This document shows positions 25,419 through 34,208 of a DNA stretch of 64,000 bases, in pieces. Made by a program: the position numbers and the translations under genes. The stretch is from Thermopolyspora sp040678635 (GTDB lineage: Bacteria; Actinomycetota; Actinomycetes; Streptosporangiales; Streptosporangiaceae). Below the pieces are notes generated by a model. That model had not been told where the DNA came from. It did no database searches and saw only the letters and a list, made by a program, of their open reading frames with translations. The first letter of the stretch is position 1. The number at the start of each line of letters is the position of its first letter. The stretch lies in contig NZ_JBFATZ010000004.1 in assembly GCF_040678635.1 (NCBI RefSeq), positions 507,809 through 571,808 of the forward strand, in the 5' to 3' direction.

Positions 25419-26704
25419 GAAAGGTACGCCTTCGCCACCTCGTCCAGGTCAACCCCTCTACACCCGCCTTCGATCGCCTCCCGAACGACGCCGAGCTCAC
25501 TTTCCTTCCTATGGAAAGTATTTGGCCCGATGATAGATTGAACCTAAGTCAGCGACGGATTAAAAGCAGCGTATCTATCGGCTATACCCGTTTTCAGGAC
25601 GGAGATGTCCTCGTACCGAAGATCACACCCACCTTCGAAGCCTCACGATCCGTTTGGATCACCGACGGGCTTGTTAATGGAGTAGGAGCTGGCACTACAG
25701 AGCTCCACGTTCTTCGGGCAGGGCCCGACATCGACCCGCGCTTTCTACTATATCTCACGCACTCCCATCATTTCCTCAAGCTGGGCGAGGCGGAGATGTA
25801 CGGTGTCGCAGGCCAGAAACGAGTTCCCGACAGTTTCGTTCGAGACTTTCCCATTAGCTTGGCCAATCTAGACGAGCAGCGACGCATAGCGAATTTCCTC
25901 GATACAGCAACGGCTCAGATCAAGAGTATCGATGACGTTCGCAGCAGGCAACTCACTCTCCTCCGTGAACGCACATCCGCCTTGATCACGGAAATTCTTC
26001 TTCCCGGGTCTCTGTCCAGCCCTACCGGAAAGTGGCCATGGGAATGGCTGCCAGCAATGGAGGTTGGTACGCCGCTAGTTCGCCTCGGATATGTTTGCCG
26101 CCTGCAATCCGGGCTCACTATCGACGGGTCACGCTCCCTTGACGATGATGTCGTAACGCGACCATACCTTCGCGTGGCAAATGTTCAGGCAGGGCGACTT
26201 GACCTGGAGTCAGTCACGGAAACTACAGTCCCTAGGAAGATCGCGGAGCGCAGCACACTACAGCCAGGGGATGTACTCATGACAGAGGGAGGTGATCTCG
26301 ATAAGCTAGGGCGAGGAACCGTCTGGCGCGGAGAGTTGCCAAACTGCCTGCATCAGAATCACATATTTGCCGTTCGCCCTCATCCCGATAAACTGGACGC
26401 CGACTATCTCGCTCTAATGACGCAAACACTTCACGGTCGATGCTATTTTGAGAGCACGGGCGTCAAGACCACTAACCTAGCTTCTACGAGCAGTGCAAAA
26501 ATTCTAAGTTTCCCTATCCCTCTCCCTAGTTTGGAAGTACAGCGACTGCTGGTTGAGCGAGTTCATACCGAGCTCACTTCGATCGATACAGCTAAAGAAG
26601 CAATTGAGAGTCAGCGTAGATTGCTTCAGGAACGAAGAAGAGCACTGATAACAGCGGCGGTGACCGGGCAGATCGACGTGACGACTGCTCGCGGGATCGC
26701 CTGA
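25415..26704 (+). CDS. hsdS: Type I restriction-modification specificity subunit HsdS
   Basis: 429 aa with the two-TRD plan: first target-recognition domain (~1-155) ending in ISLANLDEQRRIANFLDTATAQ, central conserved helix (LLRERTSALITEIL), second TRD (~215-375) ending in IPLPSLEVQRLLVERV, and the C-terminal helix LLQERRRALITAAVTG. Decides which DNA sequence HsdM methylates and HsdR cuts; the recognised sequence cannot be read from the protein. G+C is near one half by eye in places (for example 26401-26460), far below the flanks, so the gene or its TRDs were probably acquired separately, as is usual for hsdS. Confidence 0.93.
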   Translation: MRKVRLRHLVQVNPSTPAFDRLPNDAELTFLPMESIWPDDRLNLSQRRIKSSVSIGYTRFQDGDVLVPKITPTFEASRSVWITDGLVNGVGAGTTELHVLRAGPDIDPRFLLYLTHSHHFLKLGEAEMYGVAGQKRVPDSFVRDFPISLANLDEQRRIANFLDTATAQIKSIDDVRSRQLTLLRERTSALITEILLPGSLSSPTGKWPWEWLPAMEVGTPLVRLGYVCRLQSGLTIDGSRSLDDDVVTRPYLRVANVQAGRLDLESVTETTVPRKIAERSTLQPGDVLMTEGGDLDKLGRGTVWRGELPNCLHQNHIFAVRPHPDKLDADYLALMTQTLHGRCYFESTGVKTTNLASTSSAKILSFPIPLPSLEVQRLLVERVHTELTSIDTAKEAIESQRRLLQERRRALITAAVTGQIDVTTARGIA

Positions 26705-26736
26705 GAGGCCGAAACGGCTCTTTGGGAGTTGTGAAC

Positions 26737-29700
26737 ATGATGGCGAGCCCTCTGCATCATGAGAAGGTTTTCGAGGATGCGATCGAGCGCACGTTGCTCA
26801 GCTCGGGGTGGGTGAAGGGCGCAGGTGAGCTCTACGACCACGCTCTCGGTCTTAACCCCACGGAGCTGATGCATTTCGTGCAGGCGACCCAGCCCAAGCA
26901 GTGGGAGCGCCTGGTCACTATGCAGGCCGGGGATGACAGGGGGGCCGCGCGCCGTCTCGCGGAGGTCGTCGCGAAGGCGATCGACGACGAGGGTGCCCTT
27001 GAGGTGCTGCGGCACGGGGTGAAGGATCGGGGCATCACCTTCAAGCTGGCCTACTTCAGGCCCGCGCACACGATCGCCGCCGACGCGCTGGAGCCGTACC
27101 GGAAGAACATCCTCAGCGTGGTCCGCCAGTTCCGCTACTCGGCCAAAAGCAACGACACGCTGGACCTGGCGCTGTTCGTGAACGGCATTCCGGTCGCCAC
27201 CGCGGAGTTGAAGAACCCGCTTACGGGCCAGACCGTCGAGGACGCCAAGCGGCAGTACCGCGAGGACCGCGACCCTCGGGAGCCACTGTTCGCGAAGCGG
27301 ACGCTCGTGCACTTCGCCGTGGACCCGGACCTGGTGTTCGTCACGACCCGGCTGGCCGGGAAGCACACCAGGTTTCTGCCGTTCAACATGGGCACGGCCG
27401 GCGCGGGGAATCCGGGCGGAGCGGGGAACCCGCCGAATCCGGACGGCTACGCCACCTCCTACCTCTGGGAGCGGATCTGGCATCCGGACACCTGGATGGA
27501 CTTGATCAAGCGCTTCCTGCACGTCGAGGACGAGGACGTGAAGAAGGGCAAGGGGCGCAGGGCGAACCCGGGGAAGGCGCACAAGCTGCCATTGATCTTC
27601 CCGCGTTACCACCAGTGGGACACGGTGCAGCGGCTCACCGCGCACGCCAAGACCCACGGCGCCGGCGAGAACTACCTGATCCAGCACTCGGCCGGGTCCG
27701 GCAAGTCGAACACGATCGCCTGGCTGGCGCACGCACTGTCCAACCTGCACACGTCCGCGAACCTCGCCGAGATCGACCCGCCGGCGATCGAGCGGGGCTA
27801 CGGGCCGAACCAGCCGGTGTTCGACAAGGTCATCGTGATCACCGATCGGGTGGTGCTGGACCGGCAGTTGCAGGAGACGATCTACCAGTTCGAGCACACG
27901 CCCGGCGTGGTCGAGCGCATCGACCAGAACTCCGACCAGCTCGCCGAGGCGCTGCAGGGCGAGACCGCGCGCATCATCATCACCACGCAGCAGAAGTTCG
28001 GCCACGTCCTGCCCAAGATCGAACGGCTTCGGGGCAAGCGTTTCGCGGTGATCGTGGATGAGGCGCACTCGTCGCAGACGGGCGAGAACGCCGCCGCCCT
28101 CAAGCGGGTGCTGCTCAAACTCGGCAACGGCGACGCCGACGAGGACGGCGACCTGCTCACCGCGAGCGCGCTCGCCCGCGGCAGGCACGACAACCTGTCC
28201 TACTTCGCGTTCACCGCCACGCCGAAGAACAAGACGCTGCACCTGTTCGGCGTCGAGGGCGAGGACGGCAAGCCTCGCGCCTTCCACACGTACTCGATGC
28301 GGCAGGCGATCGAGGAGGGCTTCATCCTCGACGTGTTGCGGAACTACGTCACGTACAAGACGTTCTGGCGGCTGATCAGCTCGGAGCCGGACGACCGCGA
28401 GGTGGAGCGACGCAAGGGGCAGGCGCTGCTCGCCCGCTTCGCCGAGCTGCACCCGACCAGCATGCAGCAGCGCGCCCAGATCATCGTGGAGCATTTCCGG
28501 CGGCACACCGCCCACCAGATGGGCGGCCGGGCCAAGGCGATGGTCGTCACGCGCTCGCGCGAGCACGCCGTCCGCCTCGGACAGGCGATCCGGGACTACG
28601 CCGCCGACCTCGGCTACCCCGACTGCGGCACGCTGATCGCGTTCTCCCAGTCGCTGCAGATCGACGGCGTCGAGTACACCGAGGCGAAGCTCAACGGCTT
28701 CGGCGAGAAGGAGCTGCCCGACAGGTTCGCCTACTGCCGGGCCGACGACACCGCGCCGAACGCGGCCGAGAAGCCGGAGTACCGCATCCTCGTGGTGGCC
28801 GACAAGTACCAGACCGGCTTCGACCAGCCGCTGCTCACCACGATGTACGTGGACAAGCAACTGTCGGGCGTCGCGGCCGTGCAAACGCTGTCCCGGCTGA
28901 ACCGCACGCACCGCCTCAAGTCGCAGGGCGACATCTTCGTCCTCGACTTCGCGAACGAGGCCGAGGAGATCCAGGCCGCGTTCCAGCCGTACTACGAGGG
29001 CACGGCGAGCGAGGACATCGACCCCAATCTGCTCTACCGGCGCGCGTCGGCCGTCATGGGCCACGCCCTGCTCGTCGAGTCGGAGATGCAGGCCCTGGCC
29101 GAGGCGTACCTGGAGGCCGAGCGCACATCGACGACGCAGCGCGAATTGGAGAAGGCGCACGCGGCGCTCTACCGCTTCACCGAGCCCGCCGTCCGGCGCT
29201 TCGTCGAGCGGCAGCGCCAGGACGCCGCGACCAACGACGACTCGGCCGAGGAGTTCCGCGCCGACCTGCGCGGCTACGTGCGCCTGTACGGTTTCCTCTC
29301 CCAGGTGGTGCCGTACGTGGACGCCGACCTGGAACGGTTGTACCTGTTCGGCCGTTTCCTGCTCAACCGGCTGCCGCGCCGCGAGGACCCGGCGGTCGAC
29401 GTCGGCGACGTCGACCTGACCCACCTGCGGATCAGCAAGACGGGCGAGCACAGCATCACGCTCGAAGAGCAGAGCGAGATGGTGCTGCCCGCGCCGTCGG
29501 GTGCGGGGGCGGCGGCCCCCGAGCCCGAAATGGTGTCCCTGCGCGATCTGATCGGCCAGTTGAACGACAAGTACGGCCTCGGCCTCTCCGAGGCCGACCA
29601 GGTCTGGGTGGAGCAGCAGTTCCGGGAGGCCGCAGGGAACGACTCGCTGCAGGCCGCGGCTCTCGTCAACGATGAGGTGAACTTCGGCGAGGTGTTCGCC

Positions 29701-29853
29701 GACCACCTGGAGAAGGTCGTCGTCGAACGGCACACCGGCAACACCGACCTGGTGCAGCGGTTCTTCGACGACTCGCTCTTCCGGTCGCGGATCACCGAGC
29801 TGGGCCGCAGGCAGGTCTACAAGATGATCCGCGACAGCGAGGGGGTGGATTGA
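26737..29853 (+). CDS. hsdR: Type I restriction endonuclease subunit HsdR
   Basis: 1038 aa. N-terminal PD-(D/E)XK nuclease (LDLALFVNGIPVATAELKNP, Asp then Glu-x-Lys), SF2 translocase with Walker A HSAGSGKSNTIAW at ~325, VIVITDRVVLDRQL, DEAH box IVDEAHSSQTG at ~440, TATP motif (FAFTATPKN) and YQTGFDQPLL, and a C-terminal helical region that docks on the methylase. All key residues intact. ATG 26737 has GGGAG 8 nt upstream; TTG 26722 and GTG 26731 lie too near or before it. 32 bp after hsdS. With HsdM and HsdS it makes a complete type I enzyme. Confidence 0.94.
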   Translation: MMASPLHHEKVFEDAIERTLLSSGWVKGAGELYDHALGLNPTELMHFVQATQPKQWERLVTMQAGDDRGAARRLAEVVAKAIDDEGALEVLRHGVKDRGITFKLAYFRPAHTIAADALEPYRKNILSVVRQFRYSAKSNDTLDLALFVNGIPVATAELKNPLTGQTVEDAKRQYREDRDPREPLFAKRTLVHFAVDPDLVFVTTRLAGKHTRFLPFNMGTAGAGNPGGAGNPPNPDGYATSYLWERIWHPDTWMDLIKRFLHVEDEDVKKGKGRRANPGKAHKLPLIFPRYHQWDTVQRLTAHAKTHGAGENYLIQHSAGSGKSNTIAWLAHALSNLHTSANLAEIDPPAIERGYGPNQPVFDKVIVITDRVVLDRQLQETIYQFEHTPGVVERIDQNSDQLAEALQGETARIIITTQQKFGHVLPKIERLRGKRFAVIVDEAHSSQTGENAAALKRVLLKLGNGDADEDGDLLTASALARGRHDNLSYFAFTATPKNKTLHLFGVEGEDGKPRAFHTYSMRQAIEEGFILDVLRNYVTYKTFWRLISSEPDDREVERRKGQALLARFAELHPTSMQQRAQIIVEHFRRHTAHQMGGRAKAMVVTRSREHAVRLGQAIRDYAADLGYPDCGTLIAFSQSLQIDGVEYTEAKLNGFGEKELPDRFAYCRADDTAPNAAEKPEYRILVVADKYQTGFDQPLLTTMYVDKQLSGVAAVQTLSRLNRTHRLKSQGDIFVLDFANEAEEIQAAFQPYYEGTASEDIDPNLLYRRASAVMGHALLVESEMQALAEAYLEAERTSTTQRELEKAHAALYRFTEPAVRRFVERQRQDAATNDDSAEEFRADLRGYVRLYGFLSQVVPYVDADLERLYLFGRFLLNRLPRREDPAVDVGDVDLTHLRISKTGEHSITLEEQSEMVLPAPSGAGAAAPEPEMVSLRDLIGQLNDKYGLGLSEADQVWVEQQFREAAGNDSLQAAALVNDEVNFGEVFADHLEKVVVERHTGNTDLVQRFFDDSLFRSRITELGRRQVYKMIRDSEGVD

Positions 29854-29905
29854 TCCGCTCCCCCGCGAGACACTGTGGATCTTCCCGATCTTAGTGAGGG
29901 CCGCA

Positions 29906-31459
29906 GTGCAGCAGGGCAACGTCATCGCGGGCCGCTACGAGCTGGTTCAGTTCCTCGGCCGCGGCGGATACGGCGAGGTGTGGAAGGGTTTCGACAAGTT
30001 CCTCGACCGGCACGTGGCGGTGAAGTTCATCCGCACCGACGCGTTCCCCACCCCCGAACGCCGCCGTGAAGCCGAGCAGCGGTTCCGGCGCGAGGCCCGC
30101 GTCACCGCGAAGATCCGACACCCGGGGGTGCCGATCGTCTACGACGTCGGCGCCCACGAGGCGTCCCTCTATCTGGTGATGGAACTGGTCGACGGCGTCG
30201 GCATGCACGACCTGATCGAGGAACAGCATCCGCTGCCGATCTCCTGGGCGGCGGCGATCACCGCCCAGATCTGCGCGGTGCTGGAGGTCGCACACGCCAA
30301 CTCCCTCATCCACCGCGACCTCAAGCCCCGCAACCTCATCCTGTGCGGCGACGGGACCGTCAAGGTGCTCGACTTCGGCATCGTGGCCGTGCTGGGTCCG
30401 ACGGACGTCACGCAGATCACCCGCGCGGGCGAAGGCGTGGGAACCGCCTGCTACATGTCGCCCGAGCTCGCTGTGACCGGAAAGGCGAGCCCGCAGAGCG
30501 ACCTGTACGCCCTCGGGTGCGTCCTGCACGAGATCCTCACCTGCCGCCGCGTGTTCGAGTCCGCCCACACCCTCGTCGAGATCAGCCGGCACTACTCGGA
30601 AGACCCGCCCCCGCTCCGCACCTTGCGCCCCGACACACCTGTCGAGATCGAACGGCTCGTCCTAGAGATGCTGGCGAAGAGCCCGGCGGACCGCCCGTCC
30701 AGCGCGGCCGAGGTCTACGAGCGATTACTCCCGTTCGTGACGGCCCTGCCTCCGCTCCCCGGCGCGACCGTCGCCGCCCCGTCCCCCGACCCGATGCGGA
30801 TGTACGCCACCGTCGTCGAGCGCATCGCCGAGACCGCACTCATCGGCCCTCGCGTCCCGGCACCTCGCCCCGCACCCGCCGCCCCCGAGTTCTCCGAGGC
30901 GGACCTCGTCGCCGCCGGCCACCGCGCCGAGGAACTCGCCCTCGAAGGCCGCTTCAGCCAGGCGATCGAGTTGCTGGAGACCGCGCTCGCCGGAGCCGAG
31001 GGGGTGCTGCCACGCGCGCACCCCACGGTCTTCGCCATCCGCATGCGCCTGGCCGAGTCCCTGTTCGCCGCACGCCACTACCGGCAAGCGGCGGCGGAGT
31101 ACGAGGAGATCCTGCCCGAGCTGGCCCGAATGCTCGGGGCCCACCATCCCACGGTGCTCGCCTCCCGCTTCAACGAAACCCTCTGCTCGGCCGCCCTCGG
31201 CGAGGACGAGCAGGCCCTCGATCAGATGCGCTCCCTGGCCCAGGAGATGAGCGACGCCCTGGGTGCTCGGAGCCCGCTCACCCTGGAAGTACGCCTGGAA
31301 CTCGGCGAACTCCTCGTCAAGGTGGGCGACCACAACGGTGCGCGCGAGGTCCTGCGCACGCTCCTCCCCGACATGCGAGCCGTTCATGGGGCCGGACACC
31401 CGGACACTCAGCACGCCCAGGCACTCCTGGAAAACCTCGATCGCCTGGCCGGTTCCTGA
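29906..31459 (+). CDS. Ser/Thr protein kinase with C-terminal TPR-like tail (island 2)
   Basis: 517 aa, the same length as the kinase at 10880-12433 and built alike: glycine loop GRGGYGEV, Lys in VAVKFIR (K40), HRDLKPRNL (D138), DFG (D156), MSPEL; then linker and TPR-like helices (AEELALEGRFSQAIELL, REVLRTLLPDM). No membrane segment. GTG 29906 has GAGGG 5 nt upstream; an earlier GTG at 29894 is possible. It begins 52 bp after HsdR with no clear terminator between, so it is probably co-transcribed. Kinases are core parts of some phage-defence systems (PglW, Stk2), but none that I know pairs this kinase with a full type I enzyme. Confidence 0.9.
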   Translation: MQQGNVIAGRYELVQFLGRGGYGEVWKGFDKFLDRHVAVKFIRTDAFPTPERRREAEQRFRREARVTAKIRHPGVPIVYDVGAHEASLYLVMELVDGVGMHDLIEEQHPLPISWAAAITAQICAVLEVAHANSLIHRDLKPRNLILCGDGTVKVLDFGIVAVLGPTDVTQITRAGEGVGTACYMSPELAVTGKASPQSDLYALGCVLHEILTCRRVFESAHTLVEISRHYSEDPPPLRTLRPDTPVEIERLVLEMLAKSPADRPSSAAEVYERLLPFVTALPPLPGATVAAPSPDPMRMYATVVERIAETALIGPRVPAPRPAPAAPEFSEADLVAAGHRAEELALEGRFSQAIELLETALAGAEGVLPRAHPTVFAIRMRLAESLFAARHYRQAAAEYEEILPELARMLGAHHPTVLASRFNETLCSAALGEDEQALDQMRSLAQEMSDALGARSPLTLEVRLELGELLVKVGDHNGAREVLRTLLPDMRAVHGAGHPDTQHAQALLENLDRLAGS

Positions 31460-31557
31460 TCGCGAAATACGAGGCTCACCATCTCATTCGCACCAGGGCG
31501 GCGGTCATCAAGCCGTTAACGAAACCGCCGCCCGGCGGGCCAAGGAGCCCTGTCGGT

Positions 31558-31569
31558 ACCTGATCAGGT
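31558..31569. other. Palindrome in the convergent gap after the second kinase
   Basis: ACCTGATCAGGT, perfect 12 bp, in the 152-bp convergent gap between kinase and regulator. It may be part of a terminator. Island 1 has a different 12-bp palindrome at the equivalent place (12440-12451). Confidence 0.3.
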
Positions 31570-31611
31570 GTCCATACCGGCATCCGACGTTGCGGACCGC
31601 TGAAGCGTCAA

Positions 31612-33222
31612 TCACACGACCGCGGCCGATCGCAATCTCTCGTCCAGATCTCGCACATACGCATTGCCTGACCAGGGCTCCAGGCGCTTGCGGGCCTGGG
31701 TGATCAAATGTCCCAGTCGTGCCGAGCTGTGCGTGCGCATGAGTGTGATCGCCTCCGAGAGCTTGGCAGTGGCTTCCGGGATCTCCTTGCTCTGCGTAAG
31801 CGCCATACCCTGATGGATCAGCCCGAACGACCTTTCCCGGCTGAAGCCGGGGCCGAGTCCTGCGAGCCGTGAAGTGGCTACCTGCATCACATCACCCTGA
31901 CGCCCCAGGGCGTCGTAAATGAAGCAGGCGGTTCCTCCCATGCCCTGGGAGTAGTCCTTGATCCAATAGAGGTACGAAGGCTCCGATGACGTCGGCCTTC
32001 CCGCCCAGGTTCTCGTAGCCTCCAACTTGCGCAGGGATTCTGTCGGGTTACCGTCGAGGGCATGTGCCCATGCCTCGACGATGTCGGCGCGCGCTCGCAT
32101 CAGGTTGCTCGCGCCGCGACGTGCCCATCCCTGGGCGGCGAAGGCGTGATCCAGGGCTTTCCCCGGCTGGGCTGAAAGGCTGGCCATCTCGCTGTGCCAA
32201 TGGTGGATGTAGGCGGTCAGCACTGCGTCCCCGCTCTCCTGCGCGGCGTCAAGCCCGAGATCGAGCGAACGCGCCGCTGCGGGAAAGTCCATCCGGTCGT
32301 AATACAGGAACCCGGTCAACTGAGCCAGTTCGGCGTAGGCATGGATGAGCCGGGTGCGGAGCCCGGGAAGGAGGGACTGCGCGCTGAGCAGGCGGGAGAC
32401 CATGTCGCGCTGGGCCTCGGCGACCGGCAGAACCTTGGCCGGGCCGTAGGTGTCGTCCAAGCGGCGGCACTGCGCTATGAGCTTCTCGATCGTGGCCACG
32501 GTCTCGGCGTCCACCCTGCCCTGGGCACTGATGACGCGGGCCAGCCGCGCCTCCTCGTCCGGACTCAACTGGCGAAGCAGCGTCAAGGCGGGCACGCCGC
32601 CCAAGGCCAGGGACAACTCCAGCAGCAACTCCCGTCGCTTCATGTCGGCCTCCTCGGCGTTGACGGCGCGAAGCAGCTCTTTCCACTTCCCCGCGCTCAT
32701 GGCAACGACGTCGGAGGCGATCTGTGCGTACCGGGTCTGCTGGCGCGGTCGTACCTGCTCTCCCTCGTCCATGCTGACACGCTGCTGCGGAACAGAGCAG
32801 GATGTAACCGGCTGAAACGGGTCAAGGTGACGGAAGTCTGCCTGATCGATCAAATCTCGGTCGTACGCGCTGTAGGTCGAAAACTCCTCATCCGAGATCA
32901 GGTTGCGCGCCCGCGTCTGGTAGATCTGCGCGAGTGCGGCCAGCACTCGCGCCGTGGGCCGCCGGCCCGCCGCAGGCCATCCTTCGAAGTCGTACAAACG
33001 GCACTCGCGCATCGACGCCGTGCCCGCCGGGTCCAGATCGTTGATCGCGTCCACGACATCGACGGCGGTCCGGCCGTGCGCCAGCCGGTAGCACCGCAGC
33101 GGGCCGACCTGCTGAACCAGGGCGATGACGTAGGCGATCTGGTCCCAGGTGAACCGCTTGGCGCGCAGCGCCTCGCCCCAGGACCGGCAGCGCAACAGGA
33201 TCGAATAGCCCTCACCGGACAT
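31612..33222 (-). CDS. Regulator with TPR-like repeats facing the kinase
   Basis: 536 aa. The N-terminal ~100 residues are helical and probably DNA-binding (WGEALRAKRFTWDQIAYVIA, then ASMRECRLYDFEGWP, a variant XRE-like arrangement), followed by a long array of TPR-like helices (ARLARVISAQGRVDAETVAT; ATAKLSEAITLMRTHSSARL). This plan is common in Streptomyces-type multidomain regulators. The last 110 residues are closely similar to the remnant at 12759-13229, which faces the kinase of island 1. Upstream lie two direct repeats (33278-33346), a likely operator, and then a divergent ATP-binding protein gene, a common actinomycete pairing. Confidence 0.78.
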   Translation of the reverse strand: MSGEGYSILLRCRSWGEALRAKRFTWDQIAYVIALVQQVGPLRCYRLAHGRTAVDVVDAINDLDPAGTASMRECRLYDFEGWPAAGRRPTARVLAALAQIYQTRARNLISDEEFSTYSAYDRDLIDQADFRHLDPFQPVTSCSVPQQRVSMDEGEQVRPRQQTRYAQIASDVVAMSAGKWKELLRAVNAEEADMKRRELLLELSLALGGVPALTLLRQLSPDEEARLARVISAQGRVDAETVATIEKLIAQCRRLDDTYGPAKVLPVAEAQRDMVSRLLSAQSLLPGLRTRLIHAYAELAQLTGFLYYDRMDFPAAARSLDLGLDAAQESGDAVLTAYIHHWHSEMASLSAQPGKALDHAFAAQGWARRGASNLMRARADIVEAWAHALDGNPTESLRKLEATRTWAGRPTSSEPSYLYWIKDYSQGMGGTACFIYDALGRQGDVMQVATSRLAGLGPGFSRERSFGLIHQGMALTQSKEIPEATAKLSEAITLMRTHSSARLGHLITQARKRLEPWSGNAYVRDLDERLRSAAVV

Positions 33223-33277
33223 CGGCGGCCCCTTCCGTTACCTCGCCCCCACCAGCGGGAACACACGGATCGTATAG

Positions 33278-33346
33278 CCAAAGTCACGTTCCGTGCAGGA
33301 TAAATCAAAATCCGGGCGGCACCAAAGTCACGTTCTGTGTGGCAGG
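33278..33346. promoter_or_regulatory. Pair of direct repeats in the divergent regulator/ATP-binding promoter region
   Basis: CCAAAGTCACGTTCCGTG at 33278 and CCAAAGTCACGTTCTGTG at 33322 start 44 bp apart (about four helical turns), each followed by GCAGG within a few bases. They lie 56-124 bp upstream of the regulator start and 176 bp or more before the ATP-binding gene. Likely operator for the regulator at 31612 or another factor. The rest of 33223-33521 holds no gene I can support. Confidence 0.5.
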
Positions 33347-33521
33347 TATCGGAACTCCGTCCGCTTCCCTCGGGGAGACACGCTCAGGCGTGAGAGCGTT
33401 TCCGCACGTCGCTGCCGCCGCTGGGGCGGAAGATCAAGGGTCTGTTGTGGATCTCCTTGCGGCGGCGACCGCACGCCACCTTTGTCGCGGCGAACATCGC
33501 GAACGACGAAGGAGTTTCATC

Positions 33522-34016
33522 ATGTCCTCTCCTCCCGACCGGTACAACGGCGTGGCGAGCCAGGCGGAGCTTCCCGAGCCGTGCCCTGAGCTGATCTGGG
33601 CCGCCGCCGTCAGGCCCGGCGAGGCCGTGACATGGCGGAAGATCTTTCCCGGTACCGCCGAGCGGGTGGCCGAGGCGCGCCGTTTGGCCGGCCTGTTCCT
33701 CGACGACACCCCGTACGCCGACGACGCCGCCTGGATCGTGGGCGAGCTCGCTGCCAACGCCGTGCTGCACACCAGGTCCGGCGAGCCCGGCGGCCAGTAC
33801 GTGCTGGAGTTGCGCCGCACCCGCCGGGTCGCCCGGCTCATCGTGTGCGACCTTGGCGGCGGAGGCAGGCCGACCTTCGCCCCGACCGTGCCCGGCCTGC
33901 CGTACGCCGAACACGGCTACGGGCTGCGCACCATCGCCCGGCTCGCCGCCCGCGCGGGCCTTCGTGGCAACCCGACCTTCGGTCACGCGGTCTGGGCCGA
34001 CCTGCTCCTAACCTGA
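33522..34016 (+). CDS. ATP-binding protein of the anti-sigma/HATPase family
   Basis: 164 aa, a single GHKL-type ATPase domain: WIVGELAANAVLHT (N-box with Asn), VCDLGGGGRP (G1-like D-x-G) and GYGLRTIARLA (G2). This is the RsbW/SpoIIAB-like fold found in large numbers in actinomycetes, often beside an XRE/TPR regulator as here. It may bind and inhibit a regulator or sigma factor by phosphorylation; partner unknown. ATG 33522 has AAGGAG 7 nt upstream; an earlier in-frame start at 33339 would add 61 unconserved residues. Confidence 0.85.
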   Translation: MSSPPDRYNGVASQAELPEPCPELIWAAAVRPGEAVTWRKIFPGTAERVAEARRLAGLFLDDTPYADDAAWIVGELAANAVLHTRSGEPGGQYVLELRRTRRVARLIVCDLGGGGRPTFAPTVPGLPYAEHGYGLRTIARLAARAGLRGNPTFGHAVWADLLLT

Positions 34017-34043
34017 GCGGCCTGACGCACTGCTGGACCTGAT

Positions 34044-34174
34044 CTTCGGCAGAACGTGCACGTACCCTTCGGCAGAACGCGCACATAACCTCCGGCAGAA
34101 TGCGCACTGATCTTCGGCGAGACGTGCATTGATCTTCGGCAGAACGTGCACGCCAGCCTCGGCAAAACGTGCAC
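34044..34174. repeat. Six iteron-like direct repeats, 22-23 bp period
   Basis: Core CTTCGGCAGAACGTGCAC (18 bp) recurs at 34044, 34067, 34090, 34112, 34134 and 34157; copies 1 and 5 are identical and the others differ at 2-4 positions. The period of 22-23 bp puts each copy on the same helical face, with 4-5 bp between cores. It occupies nearly all of the 192-bp gap before the DUF4143 ATPase. This geometry suits cooperative binding of one protein (iteron, partition or repressor array), not CRISPR. Confidence 0.85.
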
Positions 34175-34208
34175 GTATAGGTGATGAACTGGGATAACAT
34201 CGGGACCG

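Noticed and set aside
26626..29925. Long antisense frame over hsdR
   Set aside because: High-GC artefact of codon bias; no domain features, while the plus strand encodes a complete HsdR.
4236..31459. BREX/Pgl or DISARM system
   Set aside because: A methylase and kinase are present, but no PglZ phosphatase, PglY/BrxC ATPase, BrxL, or DISARM helicase genes were seen; HsdM/HsdS/HsdR point to type I instead.
2136..33222. Integrative element with integrase and att sites
   Set aside because: No integrase, recombinase, transposase or tRNA-flanked repeats found; the islands appear to have moved by homologous or illegitimate recombination.
34044..34174. Possible CRISPR array
   Set aside because: Repeats are 18 bp with only 4-5 bp between them, degenerate, and no cas genes are present; the geometry is iteron-like.
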